Of a DNA stretch of 64,000 bases, positions 1 through 11,863 are shown piece by piece (within the stretch, counting starts at the first letter, position 1; every line of letters begins with the position of its first letter). The stretch comes from Lepus europaeus (Eukaryota; Chordata; Mammalia; Lagomorpha; Leporidae), in NCBI RefSeq assembly GCF_033115175.1, contig NC_084836.1:77466253-77530252 (forward strand), in the 5' to 3' direction. A program made the position numbers and the translations under genes. The notes beneath the pieces were generated by a model that had not been told where the DNA came from, did not search any database, and was given only the letters and a program-made list of their open reading frames with translations.

Positions 1-1900
1 CTGGAGGACGAGGTAATGGAGCCCAGGCATGGGAAGGGCATGGAAAAAGGCTGCCCAGGGAGGCTGGTGGAGCAACACCCCCATCCCTGTCTCCATTCTG
101 CCCTTGGCCCTGTGTTTCAAAAGGTGTGCAGGAAGCTACAGAGAAAGAAGCTCTCCTGGTGAGCTGGAGGGGTCCTCTGTCACTTGGCCCTGCAGCAGAC
201 CTAGGTCACCTGCATCGCGCCCAGGACCCACACAGTTCTGATGTGTGTTCAGTTTTCCCGAATTAGGCTCTTGGTGCATGTGGTCCAGGCTGACTTGGCA
301 TCATCTGCACTTCCTCGGAAGCTGCCCATTCTAGCAGAGCAGACGGCACTGAGCATCCGTTGGGGAGGGGAACGCGCTCAGTGCATCCTTCAGGAGGGTC
401 CTTTGGAACTCACTGCCACAGCACCAAACTTCATTTCCCCCAGCACGCTGACACCAGAAGCTGGTCTTGTGTACGGTCCTTTGGGCTCCCCCCTGGCATG
501 TGTAAAGACCCCGGAGGAGCCATGGGAAGAGCTGCTGCTGCCGCTGCTGCTGAGGCTGCCACTTCCCTGACAGCACCTGGCTGACACCTTCACTGGGACA
601 GCCTCTGTTTGCTGAGCTGTGGCCTCTTCAACCTCTGAGAAGCTTTAGAACTGCACAAGGCATGTCTGCCTCTTTATTCACAGGCCTGGTAAACCAGCAG
701 GGGAGTTTCATTCAGGTTAGACTTCAACCATGACCAAGAGCTACAGGTTGCCAGGAGCCGGTCACATGAAGGAGCCGGCCGACGCCACCTGGCAAGCTGA
801 CAGTACCCGGGTCATATATTCTCATACTGCACTATATGTACACTGGCATTAAACAGTTAATTAAATGGACTGAAGAAGTAACAAACAGATTTCTCACCAC
901 TGAAATGGGATTTTACAGATCGTTGGGGGAAGTGAAGCTGTAGTTCATGTCTGATGTTTAGAGCTTTAGACATCAGTGTGAACTCATGTTTAGTTTGTTT
1001 CACATAAATCCTGATGTTACACAGAGATATGTAGAGGTGTGATCACAGGCCTGGGATTGTATGTACATGTGTATTTCTTGGCTTTGTCAGCTCAAAGTGC
1101 CCAGAAGTAACACACCTTCCGCAGCACGCAGCACACCAATCACTTGACCTTGCCTTCTAACGTTAGTTATTCAATTATGAAGCTCCTTTGGGAAATGAAT
1201 GATTCTAAGATTGGCACATGGAATATACAAGGTAAGCATGAAGCATGTGTAGTTCCAAAAGTAAAGGAGTGGTGAGAAGAAAAACTTCCCTAGTGTGACA
1301 GTATTGTCAAAGGGAAAAGAGACAACCGAGGGAGCTTCCAGGTTACAGCTAAAACAATGTGAACAATGAAACAATTACATTACATTATAGTCCAGATTTG
1401 AAAAGCATTTCCTTAAGTCTCTGCTCATATAAGTAATTAATGACTAAATTCATCAATGGGGGACAATTGATTCTATGGACACAACGGACTATCACTCAGC
1501 CATAGAGACGAATGAAATCCTGACACTTGTAGCAAAACATGTGGAACTGAAGATAATCTTATTAAGTTAAATGACCCAGACAGCAACAGTAGGGCCAGAA
1601 GAGGTGGCAGAAGAGATGGCCGAGGCTGCAGGAGTGTGAGGTACAGCAGTCCAGGCTCCCCCAGGTCCGGTGACCCGGACACCGCATGGCCACCTTCAGG
1701 CAGGAAACTGAGGAGGAACTATGAGAAGGGGAAGGAGCTGGACAGTGGCCAGTTGGCCGTCAGCGGAAGTGCCAGAGGAGGGCCCTGGGAGGGTGTCCGC
1801 AGCCAAGGTCATCAGGAAGGGGCACCTGTCCTCCAGCCAGCAAGGGGTCAGCTGGGGGAGATGGAGTGGGAGGTGTGCGTCCTGTGGGACATCCCCCAGC
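1..1900. repeat. Segmental duplication, left copy (pairs with 57.5-59.25 kb)
   Basis: This block matches 57,515-59,250 in the same orientation with scattered substitutions and small indels. The match can be followed through the GC-rich first 600 bases, the AT-rich stretch around 0.8-1.4 kb and the start of the DAPK3 pseudogene near 1.69 kb. The first 600 bases hold no convincing gene. They correspond to sequence just upstream, on the - strand, of the FNIP pseudogene in the right copy, so this window starts part-way into the left duplicon. From 600 to 1,570 I see nothing beyond the duplication itself. Confidence 0.85.
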
Positions 1901-2966
1901 ATCGCTGAGCTGCCTGATGGCTTCCAGCACAGGATGGGAGTGGTGTGCATCCCGAGCTCTGCTGCTTCCTGGCAGAGGAGGAGGCTCTGGCCTGATGGGG
2001 GAGGAGGCCATGCAGTTCCGCAAGTGGATCCTGCGCGGCACGCACCATCACGCATTCAGACCTCAAGCCCAATGACATCATGGGTTGGACAAGGGAGCGC
2101 CAAGCCCAGGGGCAAGCTTGTCAGCTTCAGCATTGCGCACAGGATGGAGGTGGGGACCGAGTTTAAGAACCTCGTTGGCACCTGGAGCTCCTGGCTCCAG
2201 AGATCGTCAGCTACACACCTCTGGGCCTGGAGGTAGACGGTGCAGCATTGGTGTCATCACCGACACCCTCCTCAGCGGCCGTCCCCGCTCTGGGTGAGAC
2301 CAAGCAGGAGGCCCTGACCAGCATCTTGGCCGTGAACCAGGACTTCAGTGAGGAGGACTCCAGCAGCACCAGCAAGCTGGCTGAGGGCTTCATCTGTGGG
2401 TGCTCGTCATGGACCCCAAGAGGGGAAGGGCTTCGCCCAGAGTCTGGGGCACTCCTGAGTCATGGCCACCGGGGCGGACATATACAGGGAGACAGGGGCT
2501 GTGAGCCTGAGCGGCTCCAGGAGGACAGATCCAGTCTGCTCCAGCAGGCCGCTCACAATAGCTGTCAGCTCCCAGCGCTTCTCCAAGGTGCTGCAGGAGG
2601 CGGGGGCCGCCAAGGGCCTGGGAGAGCAGGAGCACAGCATGCACCTGTGCCAGAGCCTGTGGAAGTGCTCAGGGCCATCTGCGAGGAGGGGGAGGCCTGG
2701 TACGAGGAGGAGACGAGAGCATGGGCCAGAGCCTGCGGCGGCTGCGCCAGGAGCTGCCCAAGACTGAGGCTCTGCAGTGCCAGGCCCAGGAGGAGGCCAA
2801 GGGCACTCTGCTGGGGGCCAGCTGGCTCAAGTGCAGCTTTGGCCACCTGGAGAACCACTAGGAGGTCCTGGCAGAGCAGGTGGCCTTGGAGATGCACTTG
2901 CTGCAGGATCTGGTGTGCGTCCTGGAGAAGGAGAAGCTGCAGGTCGGGGAGTGCCGCCTGTGCTAG
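1686..2966 (+). pseudogene. DAPK3: DAPK3 (ZIP kinase) processed pseudogene
   Basis: Read across several frames, this intronless stretch follows death-associated protein kinase 3 from its start codon (1686) to its stop (about 2964). The order is: N-terminal glycine-rich kinase start; a remnant of the catalytic HFDLKPENI segment (read here as HSDLKPNDI, near 2.06 kb); the APEIV-Y-PLGLE segment near 2.2 kb; the GETKQE-L-T segment near 2.3 kb; and the C-terminal leucine-zipper region, including LRRLRQELPKTEAL near 2.73-2.78 kb. The functional protein is a Ser/Thr kinase acting on myosin light chain and in cell death. This copy has stops, several frameshifts and lost kinase segments, so it cannot encode a kinase. 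Absence of introns points to retrotransposition. A truncated paralogue lies at 59,032. DAPK1 and DAPK2 are less likely because of the zipper tail. Confidence 0.85.
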
Positions 2967-3049
2967 GCCATGCCAGGCCCACAGGCTCTTGCTCCTGCTC
3001 CTGGGCTGCTGGCCCTGGCAAAGCTCAGAGAAGTTCACAGCGCCTAGGA

Positions 3050-4060
3050 TGTGGGGGCAGGAGTCTATACTAAGTAGAGATTTCATCTATATGCACCCAC
3101 ACGGACACACAAAGTATCAAGTTCAGTTTGAAGACAAGTTTTACCATTGATTCTCAGAGTATACCTCATTAAGGACAGAGGTCCAACATGGGGAGCAAGT
3201 GTTGCTGATTTAACAAATGACGTCAGTGATCACCCAAGTTCTCTCCTCCCTTCAGAGGAAAGTACATCCTTCTTTGATGACCCTTTCTTTCCACTGAGGT
3301 CTCACTCACAGAGATCGTTGATGAAGAACCATGTTTGCCACTAAGTCTTGGCTTTCCATGCCTGAAATGCTCTCATAGTATTTTCAGTCAGACCTGAATG
3401 CCTTAGGGGCTGATTCTGAGGTCAGAGTGCTGTTTAGGGCGTTTGTCATTCCATGAGTCTGCTGTGTGCACTACTTCCCATGTTGGAACTTTCTCTCCTT
3501 TGTAATTCTATCTATTGTTATTACCCGGCACTTGGTCTTATTTATGTGATCCCTTTGACTTATGGTCTAACTATATGACCAATCCCATACTTAATACGAT
3601 CACTTTATCCCATAAGATGGGATTAGTGCCAGGAATTTGGAGCCCCATGGCAAGTTTTTAGCTTCACCCTTAGTTAGGGTAAGTCTGAGGGAATGTGTGA
3701 GGATCTGTATGGCTCCTCACCCTTTCTTTCCCATGCTTGTTTATAACTGGAATCTATTTTCAATTGACTTAATATATCTATTATTAAATCTACATTAAGT
3801 AAGGAGTTCAACCAATGGTATTAAGTAGAGAAAAAATAGAACAAAAAATAAGTAAATAAAATGAAATAATTAACTGTTAAATGACAGTCAAGATAAGGGC
3901 TGCTCAAGTAATTGCATCTCATAATGTCAGTTTCAAAACTATGGAACTCTTCACGAATTTGCATGTCATCTTTCGGCACAGGCCATTTTGTCTTCTCTGT
4001 ATTGTCCAGTTTTAGTAGATGTGCTGCGGAAGCAAGCACTCTCTCTAACTTTTTAAATGC
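3050..4060 (-). mobile_element. Antisense L1 3'-end fragments
   Basis: On the - strand this region resembles the lagomorph L1 3' region seen in sense at 30.7-31.1 kb. The best match is 3.45-3.70 kb, which is the reverse complement of the stretch around 30.78-30.97 kb. The part from about 3.73 kb resembles the antisense L1 sequence at 22.7-22.9 and 28.45-28.53 kb (ORF2 end). Reading frames are destroyed. Exact boundaries are uncertain. Confidence 0.6.
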
Positions 4061-4231
4061 ACTTTAGACACCAGGGTGCTTCAAGAAGTTTGCAGAAAGT
4101 AAGAGAAGTAAAATATAAGCTTATTTTGCCAGAAAAATACTGAAATGTATGCAGAGGTTTTTGTCATAATATTCATGTTCAAGAACATTGTTAAGACGTC
4201 TATGCATGGATATTTCTTGGCACCAAAATGA

Positions 4232-4545
4232 ATTCATCCATTTTTTTAAAGATGCATTTATATATTTAAAGGCAGAGTGAGTGGTGGAAAAAGACAGAGA
4301 GAGAGAGAGAGAGAGAGAGATCTTCATTTGTTGGTTCACTCCCCAGATGGCCACAATGGCCGGACCTGGGCAAATCTGAAGCCAGGAGCTTCTTCTGGGT
4401 CTCCCACATGGGCATCAGCAGGGAACTGGATGAGAAGTAGAGCAGCCAGGTCTTGAACCAACACCCATATGGCAAGCAAGCATCACAAGCTGCAGCTGTA
4501 CCTGCTACGCCACAGCCTTTGTCCCATGAACTTGTTTTAATGCTG
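4232..4545 (-). mobile_element. Old CSINE-type SINE
   Basis: Read on the - strand this is a CSINE-family element. On the + strand it runs from a T/A-rich tail and an (AG)n tract (about 4,297-4,320) through a typical body to a degraded head near 4.53 kb. It is diverged from the younger copies at 6.57 and 49.83 kb. It lies inside the duplicated block, so it predates the duplication. Confidence 0.75.
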
Positions 4546-4576
4546 CTTTCCATAACATTCTCAAGTGCCCTAAAAT

Positions 4577-4617
<41 letters not shown>

Positions 4618-4640
4618 CACACACATATATATATATACTT
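4577..4640. repeat. (CA)n/(TA)n microsatellite
   Basis: An (AC)n run passes directly into (AT)n and then back to AC and AT runs. It follows the SINE, and it is the main length difference from the duplicate copy near 63.59 kb. Confidence 0.95.
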
Positions 4641-5131
4641 ATATACTGAGCTGGTCATCTTGCTATGGGGATAGAAATCCTGTGTGATCATCTCTCCCCC
4701 ACAAGAGTCAAAGCTCTGAAATACAATTTCAGCCATATGCGTAAGTCTGGTTTTGAGCCCTGTGTTGCTGACTTCCTTTCCCTTTGGAGATGGGGATGGG
4801 CATTGCCCTTCCTCTAATGGAATTGCTCCAGACCTCCAAAGCTTACTCCTGGGGATCCCTGTGTACACACACAGAATCCTGTGAGTCTGCACACTCAGAT
4901 GTGCTGTTTCAAAGTGCAGGGGCTCCTGCTTCCTTGGCTTGCAGCTCCTCTTCCTCACCCTTCCTTCCTGAGATTGCCCTGTTTGTCTATCCTTTATGCA
5001 TTCTCCAGAGGCTTCCCTGAGCCCCTCCCCAGCAGCAGTTTTCCGTCTGTGGTTCTGGGCATGCTCTTAACCATGAAAGGGCCTTCTTGCAAAAAGCTCT
5101 TGTTTGTTTGCTTGTTTAAAATATCTTTTCT

Positions 5132-5369
5132 CAAACAGTATTTTACACTTTACGTTCTGTGTGGGTGCAAACTGACGAAATCTTCATTTAACACATACTA
5201 AATCGATCTTCTGTATATAAAATTAATTGAAAATGAATCTTGATGTGAATGGAATGTGAGAGGGACAGGAGATGGGAGGTGTGTAGGTGGGAAGGAAGTT
5301 ATTGGGGGGAAGCCATTGTAATCCATAAACTGTACTTTGGAAATTATATTTACTAAATAAAAGTTTTAA
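5132..5369 (+). mobile_element. 5'-truncated L1 (3' UTR only)
   Basis: This holds only the terminal lagomorph L1 3' UTR, ending in an AATAAA-rich tail. It has a clean target-site duplication: AAAATATCTTTTCT at 5118-5131 and again at 5370-5383. It is a recent, severely truncated insertion. Confidence 0.9.
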
Positions 5370-5383
5370 AAAATATCTTTTCT

Positions 5384-6550
5384 TTTCTCAAAGCTAATAA
5401 GTGCATTACAGGAAACTTAAAAACACAAGACACAAAGAACAAAGTCATCTGCTATCACAACCTGTTGAGTTCATCATGTCCTTTTGGGTCCCGTGCACGC
5501 ACACACAACACTCACGTTTATATGACTGAGATATAGAATGTACCCATCATGCTTTCTGACACTGCAAGAATATTTACCAATTCCAAATGCCAAAGATGTA
5601 TGAGTATTTTAATAACCAAAAATATACTACATTAACTCAGTCTTTTAGGAAAAACTGTAATTGATTTTCTTGGAAACAAAAATTTTGTAAAAGACAAAAA
5701 TAGCAACAGGCCTCTAAATACAAGTTTTCCCCAAGTTGCAATTAAGATGTTGCATTCCCTCACTGCCCTACACTGACACCCACAGCAACGTGTTCTGTGT
5801 TCTGTTTCTAAGAGAATTGTTCTAAGAGAATTCATGACCACATTGGTATTATAGAAATATTAGAAAGAAAGCATGTTTGCATTCACTTTCTTAATGCATT
5901 CCTACAGAAGTTTAAAAAAAATGCACATTCACCAATGGTTACAATCAAAATGCAAATAGGGCACCTCTCACTTTGAACTTCTTTCTGCCTCTCTGGTGCC
6001 AGCCAACAAGGAAGTTCTGATACACACTGACTACTCAGACATGGTTTAATGATTCCACATCCAGCATGCATCTATTTTATCACTTATCACAAAAAGATAC
6101 AAACTGCCTAGTTCACCAGCGCTACTTTTATCATACATTGCACCCTCAACACGTGTTATCTATAAAGTGTAGCTGTTGTAAAGAATGAACCATGCCCACA
6201 ATAACCATGGGTACTTACCAAAAAATGCACATAGATACCTACTGGTCTAATCTAAAAGCACCTTCTACATATGGAGATACTGGTAATGATCCCTTCCCTT
6301 CACCGTCCCCATACACCATTGCAGTGACTATGCCCCGAACTGTGACATCTCATTCAGTTTCCCACTAAACACACAAGAGCCCCTAAACTACCCACACACA
6401 TAACAAAGGCTCTAATGAGAGTGTCTTCTCCCATTTCTGGGCTAGGAAACCTTTCCCTTCCCATCTATGCCAACCCAGTGGACAGGTAGAAGAAGCACCT
6501 GTAATGCTTACAGGGAATGTTAACAATATCACTTCCATAAGTGGCTCTAA
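5384..6550. other. Intergenic sequence, nothing recognised
   Basis: No coding, RNA or confidently assignable repeat signal was found. Around 5.9-6.5 kb the composition starts to resemble the diverged tandem repeat that follows. Confidence 0.5.
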
Positions 6551-7975
6551 GAACAGTCTTTCTTATGAGTTTTTTTTATTATTATTATTTTTGACAGGCA
6601 GAGTGGACAGTGAGAGAGAGACAGAGAGAAAGGTCTTCCTTTTTGCCATTGGTTCACCCTCCAATGGCCGCCGCGGTAGCGCCCTGCGGCCAGCGCACCG
6701 CGCTGATCCGATGGCAGGAGCCAGGTGCTTCCTTCTGGTCTCCCATGGGGTGCAGGGCCCAAGCACTTGGGCCATCCTCCACTGCACTCCCTGGCCACAG
6801 CAGAGAGCTGGCCTGGAAGAGGGGCAACCGGGACAGGATCGGTGCCCGAACCGGGACTAGAACCCGGTGTGCTGGCGCCGCAAGGCGGAGGATTAGCCTA
6901 GTGAGCCGCGGCGCCGGCCATCTTTCTTATGAGTTTTAACACAAAGCAAACTCCATGTACTCCTTTATTAACACTATTTGTCATACACCAGCAACCTATT
7001 TAACATCTAGGAAGACTAGGTATTGTAAAGTGGGACTTGTTTGCCCTTTATATATACCTTATGTACACACCATGACAAACAGCCTGGACAATGGTTCACC
7101 TCGTCCCACTGCACACACTCTGGGGAAAAGCCCTGTAGACTTTCACCCACTGCTTCCTCCCTGAAGCAGCACAAACACCACAGTGTGTACTGCTCAGACC
7201 AGGAGTTCATCATTCCACTTCCAAGAGACAGTATTCCATGTGAATTTAACAAAAGGATATCCTCAAAATGTATTATTCACTACCTATACTGCCAACGAGT
7301 TTGGCACTTCAGAAGTTTGCACTTCTGAACATCTAGAAGAATTAGATGTTTCAAAGAAGGACTTAAATGTGTCTACCACATACACAGCAGTGTTGAATAA
7401 ACTGTACGCAGGGAACTGCTCATATCAGAGGTGTCTTCTAAATAGGAGCATTCACGGAGGTCTAGAGAAGTCTTCACTTCTTCCAACTCCGTCCCCCTCC
7501 CACTCACAGGTAGATGTGGGCAAACGTGTCACTGCAATGTGAAGTGACAATTTCACTTCCAAAAGTCTTTTTCAGAAGACAGTTTTTGTATAAATTTTAA
7601 CACAAAAATACCAAATGTGTTAGTCTATTAACTCTACTTTTGTCTTCCATTGGCAATCTCTTTAATATCTACAGACCAGACTACATCTTGTAAAATTAGG
7701 ACTCTTTGTCCCATACATACACAAAATATAAAAAACAGCAAAGTTAAATCAAATGCATGTAACGTATAGTGAAGTACCAAGCTCTAATTTTCAAGCACAC
7801 AGTAGTAAAAACACGATTTGTAATCTCTTCCCACCCACCTCCCTCAACCCAACCAACAAAGCACAACAGAGCGCAGTGTCCACAAAACTCGCTCACCAAT
7901 TCCATTTCCAAACATTCCCTACCACTTTTTTTTTTTAAAGCTATATAGGAAAGTGCTAACCCACTGTTCCTACTT
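6500..7975 (+). repeat. Diverged tandem repeat array (~0.35-0.5 kb units)
   Basis: The same string of short motifs recurs in order at least three times: a CCAYTTCC-like box, a TTTTAACACAAA box, a TTTGTCATACA..CAGCAACCT box, an ACATCTAG box, and an AAATTAGGACT..TTTGTCC box. Examples lie at 6.94-7.06, 7.21-7.33 and 7.55-7.72 kb. A related unit is at 17.53-17.93 kb. The units are heavily diverged. I recognise no named family. Short open frames here are not conserved between units. Confidence 0.6.
6574..6920 (-). mobile_element. CSINE, full length, young
   Basis: This is a tRNA-derived lagomorph C-repeat. On the + strand it reads from a T/A-rich tail to the CGGCGCCGGCC head. The target-site duplication TCTTTCTTATGAGTTTT occurs at 6557-6573 and 6921-6937. 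It interrupts one unit of the diverged tandem repeat. Confidence 0.95.
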
Positions 7976-8030
7976 TAAATACAACAAGCACTTCTAAACA
8001 TCTCCATCACTAGATAGTTCATATGCAGAT

Positions 8031-8141
8031 CTTCAAAAAGTTCATGGAAAATACTTGTTACACAAAAAGCTTTATAGGTTTTGATACTTTAGCACCAAAA
8101 TAAACATCCTTTTGACTTCATTTTCCATGAACTTTTTGAAG
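8031..8141. mobile_element. Mariner-like MITE
   Basis: A 22-bp terminal inverted repeat, CTTCAAAAAGTTCATGGAAA plus AT, at 8031-8052 faces its reverse complement at 8120-8141. About 67 bases lie between. The terminal sequence resembles mammalian mariner ends. No transposase is present, so this is a non-autonomous relic. Confidence 0.75.
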
Positions 8142-8234
8142 TACCCGCGGGTAAGGACCTGCCCACTAAGAATACAACACCGTTAAAACAAAATTGCACA
8201 GAAGTAAACAATGGCTATGATCTCAGGTATATTC

Positions 8235-8700
8235 TAAATATGATTATTTTGATAGTCTGCAACCTCTCTGATGGCCTTCTCCCTGGCCACACCAGCATCC
8301 AGCGGCGCCCAGCCCGCCTGCTGCAGCCCATGGCCACTCACCGCTCCACTGCTGTCGTCCCGTGGGGCTCTGCTCCCTTCCTGGCCGCTCTGCTCATTTC
8401 TCTTCACCAAAGCCTCAGTCCGGTCCATCTTCTGGGGCCCGCTGAGGTGTCAGCCAGCTGGGACACCACGCTCACTCCGGGCCCCACATCCACGAGGCCC
8501 CAAGGCTGGAGGACCAGGCCACGCTTGGGCAGTAGAGCCTGCCTCGCCTGCTCGGCCCTGGAGCTGCCAATGGCCTCCAACCTGGCTGCACAGAGTCCCT
8601 GGTGTAGGCTCCTTGGGGTTGGTCCAGAAGCCCTGGCCATGGGCAGGGTAAGGGTGGGGGCTCTGGGAGGTGCACCGCATGTGTTAAATCACTGAGGTTG
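8235..8700. repeat. Low-copy duplicon segment C, copy 1
   Basis: This GC-rich segment recurs at 18.05-18.57 kb (same orientation) and 54.1-54.46 kb (inverted). On the - strand short frames show related peptides in all three copies, for example a stretch reading EALVKRNEQSGQEGSRA here and EALAKGSEQSGQDVSRA at 54.4 kb. That could mark an old coding exon or pseudogene. I do not recognise the product, and no copy has a frame long enough to claim a gene. Confidence 0.55.
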
Positions 8701-9204
8701 GGCCAGGTGTAATTCCCCGTGCTTCAGTGCCTGGGCCAGGGCAGTGCAGCAGGCACAGCGAGGGCTCCGGGTGTCCACAGTGCAGAGGACATAGTTCGTC
8801 CCAGGACCCCCAGCCCACTCGCAGGTCCTGGGCCAGAAGGATAGGAGGTCCCTGGGGTAGCAAACCGCATCCTGCTTCTCTGCCAGAATTTTTTTTGTTT
8901 TTTTTTTTTTTGACATTTTTATTCCACCCAGGTTGTTGTCATCCACACGGCTGCTCTACAATACCATCTTGTCCCTGGACAAGTCTTTGGGATGCAATGC
9001 TCTGGTTTGTACCATGTGCTGATTCTTTTCTCAACAACAGACTCCAGCCAAAGGGGACTCACCATCTACAAAGTTCTAGATGGACACCAGCAAGAAGGAG
9101 AATCTGCATCCAGAATCGTGGCTCACGCATGTGACCATCGCCTGGGATCCACCAGGGATTTAAAAGCCTCACTGCACATTTCGACATGGTAGGTAAAGAG
9201 AATT

Positions 9205-9540
9205 ATTTTTAAGATGTAATTTATTTATTTGAAAGGTAGAACTAGAGAGAGGGAGAGGGAGAGGGCAACACAGAGATTGAGAGATCTTCCATCTGCTAGT
9301 TCACTCTCCAAATGACAATGGTCGGGCTTGGTCAGATTGAAGTCAGGAGCCTGGAATTCCATGGAAGTCTCCCAACTGGGTGGCGGGGGCTCAAGCACTG
9401 GATCCACCTGCTGCTTTCTCAGGCACATTAGAAGGAATCTTGACCAGAAGCAGAGCATCTGGGACTGGAACTGGTGCCCATATGGGATGCTAGTGTTGCA
9501 GGCAGCAGCTTAACCCCCTACACAGAAGTGCCAGCTGCAT
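9205..9540 (-). mobile_element. CSINE-type SINE
   Basis: A SINE in antisense, reading from a tail near 9,205 to a head near 9,540. The target-site duplication GGTAAAGAGAATT is at 9192-9204 and 9541-9553. Confidence 0.9.
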
Positions 9541-9897
9541 GGTAAAGAGAATTTGAATGTCCTCCACACAACAAAATGATCTATGTGTGAAGTGCTGGAT
9601 ATGCTAAGTATTCTGATTTAGCATATATTCATGACACACTGTACACATCTAACACCACACTGCATCCCTTAGGGATGTGCACTTACGATGCATCAACTGT
9701 TAAAGGCACACAGTAAATAGCAATATGACGGTGACATTGTGTGCCTAAGAGCCATTCCCAGAATAGCTTACGTAACTCAGCCTTTCAAGTAAATAAATAA
9801 ATCTTATCAAAAAAGTATCTGGCCTTCAGAATCTACTTTATAAGGAATAATTCCAAGTAAAGAAAAATCTGTAGTTTTTTAAAATACAATTTTCAAC

Positions 9898-10358
9898 TGA
9901 AAAGCCAAAGTGACTCCATTTTAAAACAATAAAAAAAAGCAGCCTCCGTTTCCCATAGCAGACCCGGGTCCTTGTAAAAGCAGCCATTCAGGCATTCCGG
10001 AGATATCAAAGCTTACCAGGGACAGCCAGCTCAGTAGACCAAGGACAGCACAGTAGAGATTGCTAAACAAAGTAACTCCCTGCGCCCAAAGATTCTGTGC
10101 TGTGAGCCCCCATTGTAACTCCCTGTACCCAAAGCTTCCATGCTGTATGGAACTCTTTGTTTCTTGCCGATGTAGCCCTTTTTTCCTTTAAAAACTCTCC
10201 CAAACGAAGACCAGGGCCTCACTGCTTCCTCTGCTGTGCCAGTTGGTTGGATGGGGTCCCTGCTGCGGCTTGTACTCTGGAATAAACCTTGCTTTTGCAG
10301 TTCGGTGTGATCGACTCTCTGGGGGTCTCTGCGGGGATCTAACGATCTGGGCACAACA
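9898..10358 (+). mobile_element. ERV class I solo LTR
   Basis: A 461-bp sequence starts TG and ends CA. It has a TTTAAAA TATA-like box near 10,188 and a polyadenylation signal AATAAA at 10,281-10,286. A 4-bp target duplication CAAC flanks it (9894-9897 and 10359-10362). Four-base duplications are usual for gammaretrovirus-like ERVs. No internal sequence follows, so it is a solo LTR left after LTR-LTR recombination. It differs from the LTR of the provirus at 36-52 kb. Open frames on the - strand across it are chance. Confidence 0.88.
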
Positions 10359-10362
10359 CAAC

Positions 10363-11490
10363 CAACTGACCATGACAACTCACCAGAAAATACAATGAAA
10401 GCAAGTCTTTGTGCAGTATTTTACAACATCCCTCATGGGGGTGGGGTTCAAAATGCTGGAACACTGGCTTTGAAACATGCCAAGATCATAACAATTTCAG
10501 ACATGTTGTATGGCTATGAGTCACATCTGCATCTGTTTATGAGAGAAAATGATTCTATATTAAATAAATCACCCTAAGGTGGTGACAGCTTGGTCCACTG
10601 CTTGTCCCACCTTTTGAGGTCCTCCCATTTCTAGGTCATGCATTAGACACAGGTGATACCAGGCCTCAGGTTTCATAGCTCCCACAAGTGCTTAGTGTTT
10701 CACACCCAGAGGGCATGCCTTGGAAGCAGATGCTAGAATAATCCCCTGGCTGCAGAGAGGGGACGGGGAAGCCCCGAGAGGCACAGGACTTGCTCAGGGA
10801 CACTGGCCTGGAGGAAGGAGACGCCGGGTGTGACCCTGCTCTATGACCTCCCAGTGGAGAGTGTGGCTGGCCCAAGCCTCCCTCAGAGAGCTAGGAGGGG
10901 GTGCTGGTGTAACTGGGTGCAGGTGTGCACTCGGCATCTGTCCCTGGGGGCAGTCAGCAGGAACAGAACCCTTGGGGAGGTCAGCTAAGTGGACTTCAAG
11001 AAGTGACCTCACTTCCTTGACGATGGCCACAACAGAACCTGGAACCCCGGTTACCAGGCGCCCACAATGTGGTGCTGGTGACCCAGCCAGCTCAGTTGGT
11101 CAGAGGCCATCGAGCAGATATGTTCTCGTGTTGTCTCCCAAGATCCCAAGGCCCAGGCCTGGGCCAGCCCCGGGCTGCGGATATTCTCCAGAGCTACAGA
11201 CATTGGGTCAGCCCTCGCCCCCAGCAGCTCTGGCAATTCTCTCAGAGGGAAACCAAGGTGATCTCAGACAGCCAGGCCAGGACCCCTGGGCAGACCTCCC
11301 CTCTGATCCTCCGGGGTGGCCCTGCATCCACCTTGGGTGGTGTGTGTGTGGGGGAACTCTGGGGAGGTCAGTGACCCATGGGAAAGGGCAGGGGGTGGGA
11401 TGGGGACCTGGTGGTCCCATGACAACCGCAGGAGGGTGGCGGCAGCACATCAGGGTCAGGATTACGACCACCCTCCTTGTCTCACCCCAG
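10363..11490. other. Region upstream of RalGDS-like exons
   Basis: No exon can be assigned confidently. An ATG at 11,023 in a frame that stays open into the exon at 11,491 could be a 5' coding exon or readthrough of a GC-rich intron. No CpG-island promoter is evident. Confidence 0.4.
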
Positions 11491-11863
11491 AATGACAGTG
11501 GCATTGCCACACCCCTGGAGGACACCAGCGGAGTGGGGACCATGGTGGCAAGCAGGCTGGAGGGGGAGCCCTCGCCAAGAGCAGCTGATTCAGCTCCAAT
11601 GGAGCCGGACCCAGCCGAGATGGCAGCAGCTAAGATGGGGCCAGGACCAATCCTGGAACCTGAGGAACCAGCAACAGTGGAACCCATGCCGTCCTTGTCG
11701 CCGGCCAGCAGCGTGGGGGCCCAGGAGCCAGGCATGGTGGAGAGGCTGGTGAGTCAGCTGGTGCCTGCCCAGCAGAGAGGGGACCGCTTCATCGTCCCTG
11801 CATTCCTGCTCATCTACCACAAGTTCGCCACCACCCAACAGGTGCTGCATCTGCTGTTCCAAA
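11491..11863 (+). other. RalGDS-like exon 1 of REM module 1
   Basis: The acceptor CTCACCCCAG ends at 11,490 and the donor GTGAGG follows the FATTQQVLHLLFQR codons. The exon carries an acidic/proline-rich linker (about 85 residues) and then the first helices of the REM domain. The frame is open throughout. Confidence 0.75.

Larger units (their letters stand above)
4080..5050. repeat. Segmental duplication, left copy (pairs with 63.1-64.0 kb)
   Basis: The sequence from 4,117 onward recurs at about 63,100-64,000 in the same orientation, including the SINE at 4.23-4.54 kb and the following 500 bases. The left copy has a longer CA/TA microsatellite at 4,577-4,640, which is nearly absent on the right. 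No gene is recognised. Confidence 0.85.

Noticed and set aside
2248-3150. 300-codon open frame on + strand
   Set aside because: Only its first part follows DAPK3. The rest is a shifted frame of the pseudogene, so it is not a gene.
10031-10378. 115-codon open frame on - strand
   Set aside because: It is the antisense of the solo LTR with no protein-like features.
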